Origin: a virus
IMG/VR virus record: IMGVR_UViG_3300020169_000014
Location: 1-64,000 of that record
Direction: 5' to 3' (one strand)
DNA: 64,000 nucleotides
The first letter of the stretch is position 1; the number at the start of each line of letters is the position of its first letter. Both the position numbers and the translations under genes were made by a program. The notes under the pieces were generated by a model, which saw only the letters and a list, made by a program, of their open reading frames with translations, was not told the DNA's origin and did no database searches. Below are positions 50,751-59,307 of this stretch, one piece after another.

Positions 50751-52597
50751 TAGTTACTCGCTGTGGTACGTAAACCTTTCGCACTTAATCTCGTATTATC
50801 ATAATCTAGAATGTATTCTCTCTGTGGTACTATAGCACTTGCGTTAGCAGGAGTACATGAAAGTTTGATCAACTTCGATTCGTCCGACTTAAATCCTACA
50901 AGATTGATGATACCAGAACCGGATTCGTAGAAACCGATGTTGTCGGACTTCACGTCACCTGTACCAACATCAATGATCTGGAGTTTGTTTGTGGTCAGAA
51001 GATTTCTAATCTTACAGTTTAATGATTGTCCACCAAAGGTACGTTTGAACGTAGAAGATTCTATAATGAAGTTCACATCATCCGGATTGGCGATAGGAGA
51101 AGGAAAACTAAATTTGAAATCCTGTTCTACACCAGCCGAAGGCGTGAAACGTTGTTGCATCTTCACATCTGCGCGAGATGATAGAATAGCAGGACTCACG
51201 TCATCCACCAAAGTCAATAAGTTAGACCTACGGAATGCCTGTCCAAACTTACCGGTATTGGTCGAGAAGTAATCTAGCATTACACCTTTAACTTGTTCTT
51301 GAAGTGCATTGATCGACAAGTTAGTATAGTCCGGATTGTATTGGAAGAAGACATTGGTTTCGACAAAAGTCTCTACCGGATCAGTAAATTGTAATCCAAA
51401 CGAAGCAATAGAAAGTTGATCGACCAACACTCTGATATCGTCTTTAGTGATATCTTCTAGGGATTGTGTAACATCCCCTTTGAATTTTATTGACAGGAAA
51501 GTCTGACCATATTCTGGTTGAAGATTGTCTTCTCCACCCCATGCGATAATGTCTTCGATCAATGCACCATATGAACGTAACACCAAGTTAGCATAGTCAA
51601 CGTGTGTTACCATTCTATTCTGTGTTGCATATCGGAATGGCGCATTTCGTCTAATAGAATCCAATGTTTCTTTATTAGTACCACCAACAGATCTATTGAC
51701 TGTTGATACTACAGGTAATCTTTGTAGACCACTACCACTAGTCGGTTCGGTCACTTCTACCGTATTAAGGGGTTCGAATAATCGTCCACCATTTGCATTC
51801 GCACCATCTACCGAGAGATACTCAACTGTGATCTTTGCACCAGCTTTAGGTACCGCACCAAGTGTGGAACCATTACCAAAGGTTAACTCATAGTAACCAT
51901 TTGGTGCTTCCTTTAGAATGTATGCAGGAGTGGTTGCAGTTATATTAGTTGCGGTTTCTAGATTGACATAAGTGGTAAAGTCATCCGAAGTCGAACTCTC
52001 GTATATCTTAACTACCGCAGTCGCACGGTCAAGGTTAAGATCGGGAATGATGTACATAGTTTCTTCTGCATCTTCCCCTGCAAAGAAAGTTTTAGTCTTT
52101 GCAACACCTTCGTAAATAGGGATACTGGTAGAACCCGACAGTGTTGTGAACTGGAAGAAGTTGTTACCATCATTAGTAGCCTGAATCAATTCCTGAGTCT
52201 GGAATGTATAAGACGCATCATCAATAGCTGCGGTAAACTTATATCCAGATGCAATCTGTAGAGTTTCGGGTACATCTGATTGATCGATACCAATGTTGAA
52301 AGACATGTTGATATTTGCTTGTGCCGCAGTTTTTGACTGTGGTACATAACCCAGTGTCTCTGCGTGTGATACGACCGAAGATCTCAACTGTGCAGTATTC
52401 AAGAATGATTCATTCAATGCCATATTTGCAGTGAGACCATTCAAATGCGTATTGTAAGCCAATACATCCAATAGATTAGATATACCAGACGCTTCGAAGT
52501 CATAGTCCGAAAACTCCGACTGTTGTTTTAAATATGTCTTTAGATTGTTTTTGATTGCATCAAAATCTAAAGATGAGGAGTTAATAGTCGTTGCCAT
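50750..52597 (-). CDS. 6: Baseplate wedge protein gp6
   Basis: 615 aa; T4 gp6 is 660. Core wedge subunit, with the baseplate J-like fold, which forms the inner ring with gp25 and gp53. N-terminal block FDAIKNNLKTYLKQQSEFSD, ISNLLDVLAYNTHLNGLTAN, MALNESFLNTAQLRSSVVSH and AETLGYVPQSKTAAQA is typical. Later NRSVGGTNKETLDSIRRNAP, YATQNRMVTHVDYANLVLRS and IEDIIAWGGEDNLQPEYGQT are J-family segments. Overlaps the gp25 stop by one base and the gp7-like gene by one base. Confidence 0.96.
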   Translation of the reverse strand: MATTINSSSLDFDAIKNNLKTYLKQQSEFSDYDFEASGISNLLDVLAYNTHLNGLTANMALNESFLNTAQLRSSVVSHAETLGYVPQSKTAAQANINMSFNIGIDQSDVPETLQIASGYKFTAAIDDASYTFQTQELIQATNDGNNFFQFTTLSGSTSIPIYEGVAKTKTFFAGEDAEETMYIIPDLNLDRATAVVKIYESSTSDDFTTYVNLETATNITATTPAYILKEAPNGYYELTFGNGSTLGAVPKAGAKITVEYLSVDGANANGGRLFEPLNTVEVTEPTSGSGLQRLPVVSTVNRSVGGTNKETLDSIRRNAPFRYATQNRMVTHVDYANLVLRSYGALIEDIIAWGGEDNLQPEYGQTFLSIKFKGDVTQSLEDITKDDIRVLVDQLSIASFGLQFTDPVETFVETNVFFQYNPDYTNLSINALQEQVKGVMLDYFSTNTGKFGQAFRRSNLLTLVDDVSPAILSSRADVKMQQRFTPSAGVEQDFKFSFPSPIANPDDVNFIIESSTFKRTFGGQSLNCKIRNLLTTNKLQIIDVGTGDVKSDNIGFYESGSGIINLVGFKSDESKLIKLSCTPANASAIVPQREYILDYDNTRLSAKGLRTTASN

Positions 52598-53046
52598 TAT
52601 CGTAACCTATTCAGTCTGGTTGTAAATTCTACGGATTGACTAGAATTTACGATGTTAAAAATTATCGTAAGTGTAACACTGTTTCCGTTCTCATCTACTT
52701 CGGGAATTACTTGTAGAGTTTCGGAATTTATTCTTGGTTCGAAAACACGAATATTCTGTATAATCGCATTCTGCATTTGATTGATTGTGCCTTGATCCAT
52801 CAACTCAAAAAGATAACTATTGAGGTTCGCACCAAAGTATGGAGAAAAAGGTTTCTCGGTGCGGTTGGTCATCAATAAGTTTTTCAAAGATTGTGTGACA
52901 GATGATACCGCAGTTTTCTTATACACGTCACCGGCACCCTTCGCTGCAAACGAAAGGTCAATGTCGATATACTCATTGTTCGATGTCGATTTGACAGTTG
53001 AAAAGTTTCCTAATCCCCCGTCTTCTATAGAAAATGCTCTAGCCAT
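52597..53046 (-). CDS. 25: Baseplate wedge protein gp25
   Basis: 149 aa; T4 gp25 is 132. Conserved sheath-initiator/wedge protein shared by contractile injection systems. Family marks: IDLSFAAKGAGDVYKKT, VTQSLKNLLMTNRTEKPFSP near 48-67, YFGANLNSYLFELMDQ near 70-85, IIQNIRVFEPRINSETLQV near 92-110, and the LTIIFNIVNSSQSVEFTTRL end strands. The EPR motif (FEPRI), which gives the gp25-like family its contact with the sheath and gp6, is present. Preceded by a perfect late promoter. Confidence 0.96.
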   Translation of the reverse strand: MARAFSIEDGGLGNFSTVKSTSNNEYIDIDLSFAAKGAGDVYKKTAVSSVTQSLKNLLMTNRTEKPFSPYFGANLNSYLFELMDQGTINQMQNAIIQNIRVFEPRINSETLQVIPEVDENGNSVTLTIIFNIVNSSQSVEFTTRLNRLR

Positions 53047-53072
53047 TTGTCTTTCCTAAAATATTATAGTTC

Positions 53073-53080
53073 TATTTATA
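53073..53080 (-). promoter_or_regulatory. Late promoter motif TATAAATA for gp25
   Basis: Perfect late motif on the minus strand, 27 bases before gp25. It overlaps the stop codon of the preceding 205-aa gene. Confidence 0.8.
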
Positions 53081-53693
53081 CATCTTCGAGAACTTCTACC
53101 AACTCATTCTTTGCAAAAAGTATTCCGTTGTATCTTGTTTCCAATTCATTTTTATAGTATAACTTCCAAGTAATTCCATCTACCTTTGGCATTACGACTG
53201 TTACTTGTGCATTGAGTTTTCCTGTTGGATCCCACTTATCATATTCTAGAATAAGTTTATCGTATCCAACATAGTCCTTGATATACTCAGCAAGATCGAA
53301 TGTTCTTTCATAATCGATCTCACCCTTCTCATCAACTACTTTGTAACTTACCATTTGACCGTCTTGTTTTAGAAGATTTTCTCCTGCAACTGTTTCTAGA
53401 GGGCCACCACGATAAACCCCTTCCGATACAATAAGACGCACATCTTTGAACATGTCAATGTTTCCATTGATTCTACGGAACAACTCTGCGTGTAGATAGA
53501 GATTGTATGCAAGTTGTTGTCTATCATTAGGACTGTTTTGATATTTGTCTATGGTCGATAAACTACATGGGTTTCCTTTACTGCCAAGAAACTTAGAGAC
53601 TGATACTCCAGGCGCAAGTTTAGTGAACGAAGTAATATCCTTCGCATCAACTAAAGCTGGATTGTATTTCTGATCTGGTACAATTGTTATCAT
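53076..53693 (-). CDS. Baseplate-operon protein of unknown function
   Basis: 205 aa. Mixed alpha/beta: a helix QQLAYNLYLHAELFRRINGN at 59-78, strands DVRLIVSEGVYRG and DGQMVSYKVVDEKGEIDY, and the region FDLAEYIKDYVGYDKLILEY followed by AQVTVVMPKVDGITWKLYY. The pattern (helix, strand, conserved loop, AEYIKD) faintly recalls cell-wall peptidases of the M15/D-Ala-D-Ala type, but the metal-site His/Asp residues are not visible, so I do not assign that activity. ATGA overlap with the beta-helix gene places it in the hub operon. Probably a hub-associated structural or degenerate enzyme domain. Confidence 0.55.
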   Translation of the reverse strand: MITIVPDQKYNPALVDAKDITSFTKLAPGVSVSKFLGSKGNPCSLSTIDKYQNSPNDRQQLAYNLYLHAELFRRINGNIDMFKDVRLIVSEGVYRGGPLETVAGENLLKQDGQMVSYKVVDEKGEIDYERTFDLAEYIKDYVGYDKLILEYDKWDPTGKLNAQVTVVMPKVDGITWKLYYKNELETRYNGILFAKNELVEVLEDV

Positions 53694-55126
53694 TTGAATC
53701 TTTTACCTCTATTCTTCACGGAGTTACCAAGTGGAGTATAACCAAATCTTGGAGATGTTTCTTTCTTGGCAATACGTCCTACCTTCGGAGGTAAAGGATT
53801 TTCCCAGTCGGATGCAATCATACCATTCTTTATCAGTGCATCGGGGAATGAGATACCTTTCTCGTTCACGATTGTTCTGTTCGCTTCGTCTCGCATGGTA
53901 GATCGAATTTCATTTATAGTGGGTTCTTTTTCAAACAGTCCCGCATAGTCATCACGTAACAGTATATGATTGCGTATTGCATCTTTACTATCAATTGATA
54001 TTGCACGTATAGACAAATGTCCATCTGACAGAAGACCTGCAACTGCATCTGTCTTAGGTATTGGTTTCAGTGGAGATAAAGATTCCATATTCTTAGGCAC
54101 ATCAGGCGCCCCTCCGGAGGGTTGTCCACCTTTCTCCTTGGATGCAAGTTGCGCAGTCTTCGCATTCTCTGCTTTATGCGCATACTTGGATTTGATTGCT
54201 TCGAGTGCCTGTCCATGGAAAGAACCATAGAATGATGCACCCGAAGTAAATGGTACCGCACCTTGTGGCCCCATGTAAACAGGGCCAGTGAACTCGACTT
54301 GTTCCCCTCCAATCGCACCTTTCATACCAAGTACTGATATTTCAGTTGCAGAGATATTACCCTGCAATGCAGTCATCACAAATTCTTCTTCGGCAGATAC
54401 ATGGAAACGATTACCGGTGAACATTTCAATCTCAGCACCTACGTTATTTTTCCAATGACCTTTGATGGTACCATAACAGTTACCCAAAACAATATCTGAT
54501 TTGTGTTCGACTGTCTTGTTTACCGCAGTACCTTTAGTTGTATAATTGGTGTTCAGTCCTACCGTTGTGGTGTTGTTCTTACGTATCTCGGTGTTGGTAT
54601 TGCCATCAACGTTGACATTGTAATCACCCCCAACATTGACATTATAGTCACCTGTCACTTCAAGGTTGAGGTTTCCATTATACACCAACTTACCGTTACC
54701 TTCAACAATGACAGTTTGGTCACCACCAGTAACCTCGACCTTGTTATTGACCGCAGAGATGACCACAGACCCGTCTGCGCGGACTTCTACACCCGCACCC
54801 TTACGGTGTTTGATAAGAATACGTTCACCGCCAGGCGTGTCATCATACGAGATGATATGACCCGATGCGGTTTCTTTTACTTGGTTGAACGGGAAACGAG
54901 AAGGTTCTTGGTCTTCGAGATCCAAGTCTGTTCCTTCGGTACCACCACCAAGATAAAGATTCTCTACTTTGAGACCACGTGCAGATCTATTTAATGAAGA
55001 CCCATAATGATATTCCCTTTTGGGAAATTCTCCAGTAGGATCTTGGAAACCATCAATTGGAACACCTTCGGTATTTTCAATTGCAGGATTGTCACCTATC
55101 GTTTTTTTATTTGTTGTAGTTGTCAT
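53690..55126 (-). CDS. Baseplate hub spike/needle protein (gp5 C-terminal beta-helix-like)
   Basis: 478 aa. The middle part (about 95-290) is a row of short strands with an 8-10-residue rhythm (VRADGSVVISAVNNKVEVTG, NLNLEVTGDYNVNVGGDYNV, NVDGNTNTEIRKNNTTTVGL), as in the trimeric beta-helix of T4 gp5C and VgrG-type spikes. The N-terminal 90 residues (TGEFPKREYHYGSSLNRSAR, RFPFNQVKETASGHIISYDD, GGERILIKHRKG) are the usual pre-helix block. No PAAR tip is fused. The C-terminal 190 residues are loop- and helix-rich. It is a separate ORF from the OB-fold protein at 57087-57956. Confidence 0.8.
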   Translation of the reverse strand: MTTTTNKKTIGDNPAIENTEGVPIDGFQDPTGEFPKREYHYGSSLNRSARGLKVENLYLGGGTEGTDLDLEDQEPSRFPFNQVKETASGHIISYDDTPGGERILIKHRKGAGVEVRADGSVVISAVNNKVEVTGGDQTVIVEGNGKLVYNGNLNLEVTGDYNVNVGGDYNVNVDGNTNTEIRKNNTTTVGLNTNYTTKGTAVNKTVEHKSDIVLGNCYGTIKGHWKNNVGAEIEMFTGNRFHVSAEEEFVMTALQGNISATEISVLGMKGAIGGEQVEFTGPVYMGPQGAVPFTSGASFYGSFHGQALEAIKSKYAHKAENAKTAQLASKEKGGQPSGGAPDVPKNMESLSPLKPIPKTDAVAGLLSDGHLSIRAISIDSKDAIRNHILLRDDYAGLFEKEPTINEIRSTMRDEANRTIVNEKGISFPDALIKNGMIASDWENPLPPKVGRIAKKETSPRFGYTPLGNSVKNRGKRFK

Positions 55127-57084
55127 ACGGCCTTCTTCAGTTTCAGACCATTTCGGTCTAATGATGTTTCTGTCAATGGATCTGCGTAAACAGTCTTCTT
55201 ACCAAACTTGTTCTCAACAAAAGATATAACATCAAAGTACGGATCTTGAGATGAGATGTCAATGTCATTGTGACCGAGAACTTGACCGCCCGGAACTATC
55301 TGGTAGAATATTTCTAGAATATTTTCTAGTGTCTTCATCTGAGATATAGTGAATGAACTCGCGGACAAATTCAATAAAGGATTGTCAGCTTCGGTCGCGA
55401 CATTCACACCACCTACCAAACACACATCAATACAGTTAAACTTGTGGCGGTTGATGTCACTTGCATCCGCAACATTATCTAAGGGTAGTCCACGTTGAAG
55501 TGTTCCGTCACGTCTAATGACCAGATGGTATTGGATACCAACATGTCCTGCTTCGTTGTGTCTTAGTTGAATCTCTTCTGCACCAATGTTTGCATTCGTG
55601 TAGGTTTCACTTGCATGAATTACAACCTCGGATATCTGTCGAGTCATTTTAACAAACTCTAATCCAAGTTCTTCTTTAGAGTCTATGTAAGAAAATTCTC
55701 TAATATACCCTGCGGAATATCTTTTAGAGAGTTCCAATAGATCCAAATCTTCGGTGAAGAATTCACCCGCTTCGGAGACAACACTTCCTGCTATTGTAGT
55801 ATCTACTTGACTAAGTGCATTCTCAATCTTAACAGACTGATTTTTAAAGTTTTGTAATTCGGTCTCGGATATTCCGGCAGCTCTTGCTTTACTCTGAACC
55901 TTGAGATTAAATTCTTCAACATTATTAGCATCTGTGCCTCTAATTATTGTTTTTAATTCTGGAGATAATGTTTTATCTTTCAGTGTCAGTGCTTTGGTTG
56001 CTTTGGTGAGATTGATATCCCCGCCAGTCATGACATCGTTCATGATACCAGAGAGGAAATCTTTATCGAGTTCTTCACCTGCACCGAACAGTCCCGTAAG
56101 AATACCGCCGACCGAACCAGTCAAATCTTCGAATAGATCTTGTGCAGTACCAAATCCTAAGTTTATATCAGAAGAAACATTGTTAACAAGATCTGTTACC
56201 GCACTTCCGATACTACTTGTAATAGCACTGAACCCATCCGAGATTATACCTTTTGCTTCATTGAGTCCAGTCTCTAATGCGGAAGTCAGTGATCCTGTCG
56301 CTGTCGCAGATGCGTTGGCAATAGTATTACCGACACCTTCGACTGCGGATACCGCACTTGCAACTTCATCTAGTAAACCACCACTCTTTGACTTATTGGC
56401 AACTTCATCCAATTTACTCTGTACGTTCCCTATACCTTCGGTTATAGAAGCACCCAATTCATCACCACCGGCTTTGGCTTCGGATGCTGTTGTCTTGATC
56501 GAACTCAATAACGTACCTTTTCTTTCGGACGCATCTTCGATTGCACCGGCAAGTTCATCAAGTGCAGAACCACCCAATGAAACGATAGTGATACTTTCTA
56601 CAGGCGGAATGATTCCTGTCAATGATTTTGTAATCTCGGGAACAGTACTCGGTGAGTTTTCTCCGGTCTGTACTACGGTAGGTACTAATTCACCATCAAC
56701 CAATTGTGTTATTGGATTACCTGCGGAATCTTCGGTAGGGAGTCCGCTCCCATCTAAGACGAATTCTTCTACCTGAGTGGCTACATTTGTCACCGTGACA
56801 ATAGGAACGCCCACATCAGTTATCATATCAGATGGATCTGTATTAGGGTATACTCCCGCAGTAGGAAGTACTTGGGACAATGAACCTGTGGTATCAGTTT
56901 TTGAATTGTTGTCTAAACTTTTGAATCCGTTCACATCAACTTCTACATTCTTACCGAGTATAGTTGATGAATTCAGTATATTCGCATCCTGAGACTTTAC
57001 GACCTGTTGATTAAGGACATTTAAGTTTGCGGTTGATGTGACCTTTGCTTTGAGACCGTCATTAAGTGTTTGGAGACTAGACAT
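55123..57084 (-). CDS. Baseplate hub protein with C-terminal N-acetylmuramoyl-L-alanine amidase domain
   Basis: 653 aa. Residues 1-430 are low-complexity and helical (ALETGLNEAKGIISDGFSAI, GSVGGILTGLFGAGEELDKD) and look like a tape- or hub-type linker. Residues about 480-630 form an Amidase_2/T7-lysozyme-like domain: Zn ligand His490 in VVIHASET, catalytic Tyr519 in IQYHLVIRRDGTLQRG, FNCIDVCLVGG, then His605 in VLGHNDI and Asp614 in SSQDPYFDV. All expected ligands (H, H, D as in AmpD-type enzymes) are present, so it should cleave peptidoglycan stem peptides. It lies between the OB-fold hub gene and the needle gene, with 2-base and ATGA junctions. Likely the virion's cell-wall-opening enzyme. 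Confidence 0.85.
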   Translation of the reverse strand: MSSLQTLNDGLKAKVTSTANLNVLNQQVVKSQDANILNSSTILGKNVEVDVNGFKSLDNNSKTDTTGSLSQVLPTAGVYPNTDPSDMITDVGVPIVTVTNVATQVEEFVLDGSGLPTEDSAGNPITQLVDGELVPTVVQTGENSPSTVPEITKSLTGIIPPVESITIVSLGGSALDELAGAIEDASERKGTLLSSIKTTASEAKAGGDELGASITEGIGNVQSKLDEVANKSKSGGLLDEVASAVSAVEGVGNTIANASATATGSLTSALETGLNEAKGIISDGFSAITSSIGSAVTDLVNNVSSDINLGFGTAQDLFEDLTGSVGGILTGLFGAGEELDKDFLSGIMNDVMTGGDINLTKATKALTLKDKTLSPELKTIIRGTDANNVEEFNLKVQSKARAAGISETELQNFKNQSVKIENALSQVDTTIAGSVVSEAGEFFTEDLDLLELSKRYSAGYIREFSYIDSKEELGLEFVKMTRQISEVVIHASETYTNANIGAEEIQLRHNEAGHVGIQYHLVIRRDGTLQRGLPLDNVADASDINRHKFNCIDVCLVGGVNVATEADNPLLNLSASSFTISQMKTLENILEIFYQIVPGGQVLGHNDIDISSQDPYFDVISFVENKFGKKTVYADPLTETSLDRNGLKLKKAV

Positions 57085-57086
57085 TT

Positions 57087-57956
57087 CTATACCTTCTTAT
57101 TCGCATATATTTCATATACTCTTTTTACTTCGCTGTTGTAATCATCTTGAATAGGAGCATAATGACGACCTATAATATTACCCAAAGATCTTGGTTTGGA
57201 TTTATCAATAACATCAGAATTCAAAATGCGAATGTTTGCATCTACGTGAGTAGTATTTAGTTCATATGATATGAATGCCAATTGTGTACTGAAATGCCAC
57301 CATTCATTACTGAATGCCTTCAGGCGAGTGAATCTAACACCACTCCAACCCATCAGTCCGGTACCGCCGATATTTGTATATGTGGTATCAAAAGAACTGT
57401 TAATACGTGAGATCGCACCCACAATCGCACAAGCTTGTTTGATACTGTATCCGGTAGAAAGAAAGAATTTGACAGCAATGTCTCTACGCAACTTCGAAGT
57501 AAACTCATCAGGAGTTTCATCTCTAAGTTCATTCTTCAATGCTTCCGAAGACTCATCAATAGAACCTGTTGATTGATTATAGAACTCTTGGTCTGGACTT
57601 ATTCTCTCAATCAAACTGTCGTATGCAACTTGTTTTTGAATCGAGGTAGGATATTCTGTACGGGGTAGTGAACCGATCACGATAGGAACTTGTGACTCGG
57701 TACCATCCATAAACATACCAAAGACAAAAGAACCCGCCTCAAGTCTTGGAGTAGAACCCAATCCAGACACACCACCCTCAGTGGTAGGTAATACTACCTG
57801 CGCCCATGGGAGATCATTCTGTCTCACTTCACGGGTAGATGGGTTGTGAATACCATGGATACGTACACGCACACGACCCTCCAACCCATAAGGTGGAGTG
57901 GTATCGATCACGTCAGCAACAAACCAACGAACCTTATCACCGTAGTAATTAATCAA
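57087..57956 (-). CDS. 5: gp5-type hub protein: OB fold plus degenerate tail-lysozyme domain
   Basis: 289 aa against 575 in T4 gp5. Residues 5-98 form the gp5/VgrG OB domain (LEGRVRVRIHGIHNP, QNDLPWAQVVLPT, EAGSFVFGMFMDGT, PIVIGSLPRTEYP). Residues 160-240 follow the phage tail lysozyme pattern: FFLSTGYSIKQACAIVGAIS, GGTGLMGWSGVRFTRLKAFS, WWHFSTQLAFISYEL. Where active members have an E-S-G-F motif, this protein has N186-S-S-F, so the catalytic Glu appears missing. The gp5 beta-helix is encoded separately at 53690-55126. Overlaps the gp27-like gene by 8 bases. It would bind the gp27-like ring and carry the spike. Confidence 0.85.
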   Translation of the reverse strand: MINYYGDKVRWFVADVIDTTPPYGLEGRVRVRIHGIHNPSTREVRQNDLPWAQVVLPTTEGGVSGLGSTPRLEAGSFVFGMFMDGTESQVPIVIGSLPRTEYPTSIQKQVAYDSLIERISPDQEFYNQSTGSIDESSEALKNELRDETPDEFTSKLRRDIAVKFFLSTGYSIKQACAIVGAISRINSSFDTTYTNIGGTGLMGWSGVRFTRLKAFSNEWWHFSTQLAFISYELNTTHVDANIRILNSDVIDKSKPRSLGNIIGRHYAPIQDDYNSEVKRVYEIYANKKV

Positions 57957-59307
57957 TGTTCGGCCCCTTCTCTAGTTTGAATACCGTCATTGCAACATCA
58001 TGTCGAGTATCTCTAAAGGTATGTCTTGTATTGTAAATAAGAAAGTCACCACTCTTCAATTGATCGAGTTGATCAGGACTCTCTGGATTATTGTCATCGT
58101 TCAAAACATTGATACGAATCTTATCACCTACCGAACCACCCGATGCAATGAATCCTGGCCCAGGCACCGTAACATCCATCATATTTTTGAATATAACGTT
58201 TCGGAATGCGAGGTTCTCAATCTTCTTGAGAAACATACTAGGACTCACTTCGTCATGGATACTTTTCTTATCGTTATAAACACCCCGAGATACTACACTA
58301 TGGAATATCTTTGCATTGGTATTATGTAGGTGATCTCCTTCGATGTTCACATCTGCAATATCAGGTGTTTTGTATGATGCGTCATAGACATTCTGTTTCG
58401 CATAATTTATAAGTCCTTTCTCACTAGATTTCAATAATAGAGATTCTAGACTAAAGTGTTGCGCAGTTGTTCGACCATTGCTAATATCTGTCACGGTATA
58501 CAATGAACCTATACCACCCGACATAAGTTGATTGAGTGTGTTTTGTAACTTACTGGTTTTCATCGTCTGTACTTGGAAGTATTGCATAGTAGTATCACCA
58601 CCTTCTTCTTGTGCCTGTGTGTTAGCAGGAGAGAAGATGAAAGGAATCTTTTTATTCCATGCGGGTTGTTGCAACATAACATCCAGACTTGCAAGTCTTA
58701 GGTTTTGATCGTGGATAGACGCATATAAAAAGAATGGCATACCCAAATCTGTAGTTGCTTTATTAGTCAACCAAGTTGCAGCCTCAAGGGGGTGCATGTA
58801 TGGGATGATGCCTTTAAAGTTACTCTGGACAGTTTCTCCCGAATAAGAAAGATCGACACTCTTACCACATTCGTTCTGACACAGTTTTACTATTTCAGTA
58901 CCCAAGTTATCTCGTATTGCACGTGAAATGTTTTTGGTCTTACTCACGAATGCATGTTCATCCATAAAACTGAACACGTATAACGAGGAGTTGCCTGAGT
59001 TAGAAGACTTGATAATGTTGTCGATACCGGTCAATAAGAAAGAACGATCCATAACAACTTCTTCGGATTCGGTCTTACTCATTTCACTCAACATTTTGAT
59101 ATGGAGTCTGTCTGTTCCACTAAAACCCAAACTATCAAATACCCCTTGGTCATCAGATATTACGACTTGACCACTGATATATGGTTTGTCTAGATTCTCA
59201 AAGAACACCAACTCCACGATCAGAGAACGAACATCGACAATGAAATCCGATAACCTGTCCGAAGTTATCTCGGCAACTTGATATTTAAATTGGGATTGTC
59301 TTTGCAT
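57949..59307 (-). CDS. 27: Baseplate hub protein gp27-like
   Basis: 452 aa; T4 gp27 is 391. Trimeric ring linking the tail tube to the gp5 spike, with the late-control-D-like tube domains. Blocks seen: VRSLIVELVFFENLDKPYIS, GQVVISDDQGVFDSLGFSG, GNSSLYVFSFMDEHAFVSKT, IIPYMHPLEAATWLTNKAT, and KSGDFLIYNTRHTFRD. These fit the gp27 family more by pattern and position (just before the OB-fold gp5) than by strict identity. The gp27-gp5 gene overlap of 8 bases suggests coupled expression in equal amounts. Confidence 0.82.
   Translation of the reverse strand: MQRQSQFKYQVAEITSDRLSDFIVDVRSLIVELVFFENLDKPYISGQVVISDDQGVFDSLGFSGTDRLHIKMLSEMSKTESEEVVMDRSFLLTGIDNIIKSSNSGNSSLYVFSFMDEHAFVSKTKNISRAIRDNLGTEIVKLCQNECGKSVDLSYSGETVQSNFKGIIPYMHPLEAATWLTNKATTDLGMPFFLYASIHDQNLRLASLDVMLQQPAWNKKIPFIFSPANTQAQEEGGDTTMQYFQVQTMKTSKLQNTLNQLMSGGIGSLYTVTDISNGRTTAQHFSLESLLLKSSEKGLINYAKQNVYDASYKTPDIADVNIEGDHLHNTNAKIFHSVVSRGVYNDKKSIHDEVSPSMFLKKIENLAFRNVIFKNMMDVTVPGPGFIASGGSVGDKIRINVLNDDNNPESPDQLDQLKSGDFLIYNTRHTFRDTRHDVAMTVFKLEKGPNID

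Noticed and set aside
54110-54121. GC-rich palindrome CCCTCCGGAGGG considered as a terminator
   Set aside because: Perfect but inside the needle gene, with no loop and no following U run. The frame continues through Gly/Pro codons.
55901-56776. 291-aa plus-strand ORF
   Set aside because: Antisense to the low-complexity part of the amidase-tailed hub gene. Ser/Pro/Val-rich translation is a by-product of Ala/Ser/Asp codons on the other strand, and it has no start signals.
53690-57956. Separate gp5-type ORFs considered as a frameshifted single gene
   Set aside because: Each ORF has its own start codon and ATGA or short junctions, and the domain order (OB/lysozyme, amidase, needle) differs from a simple split of gp5.
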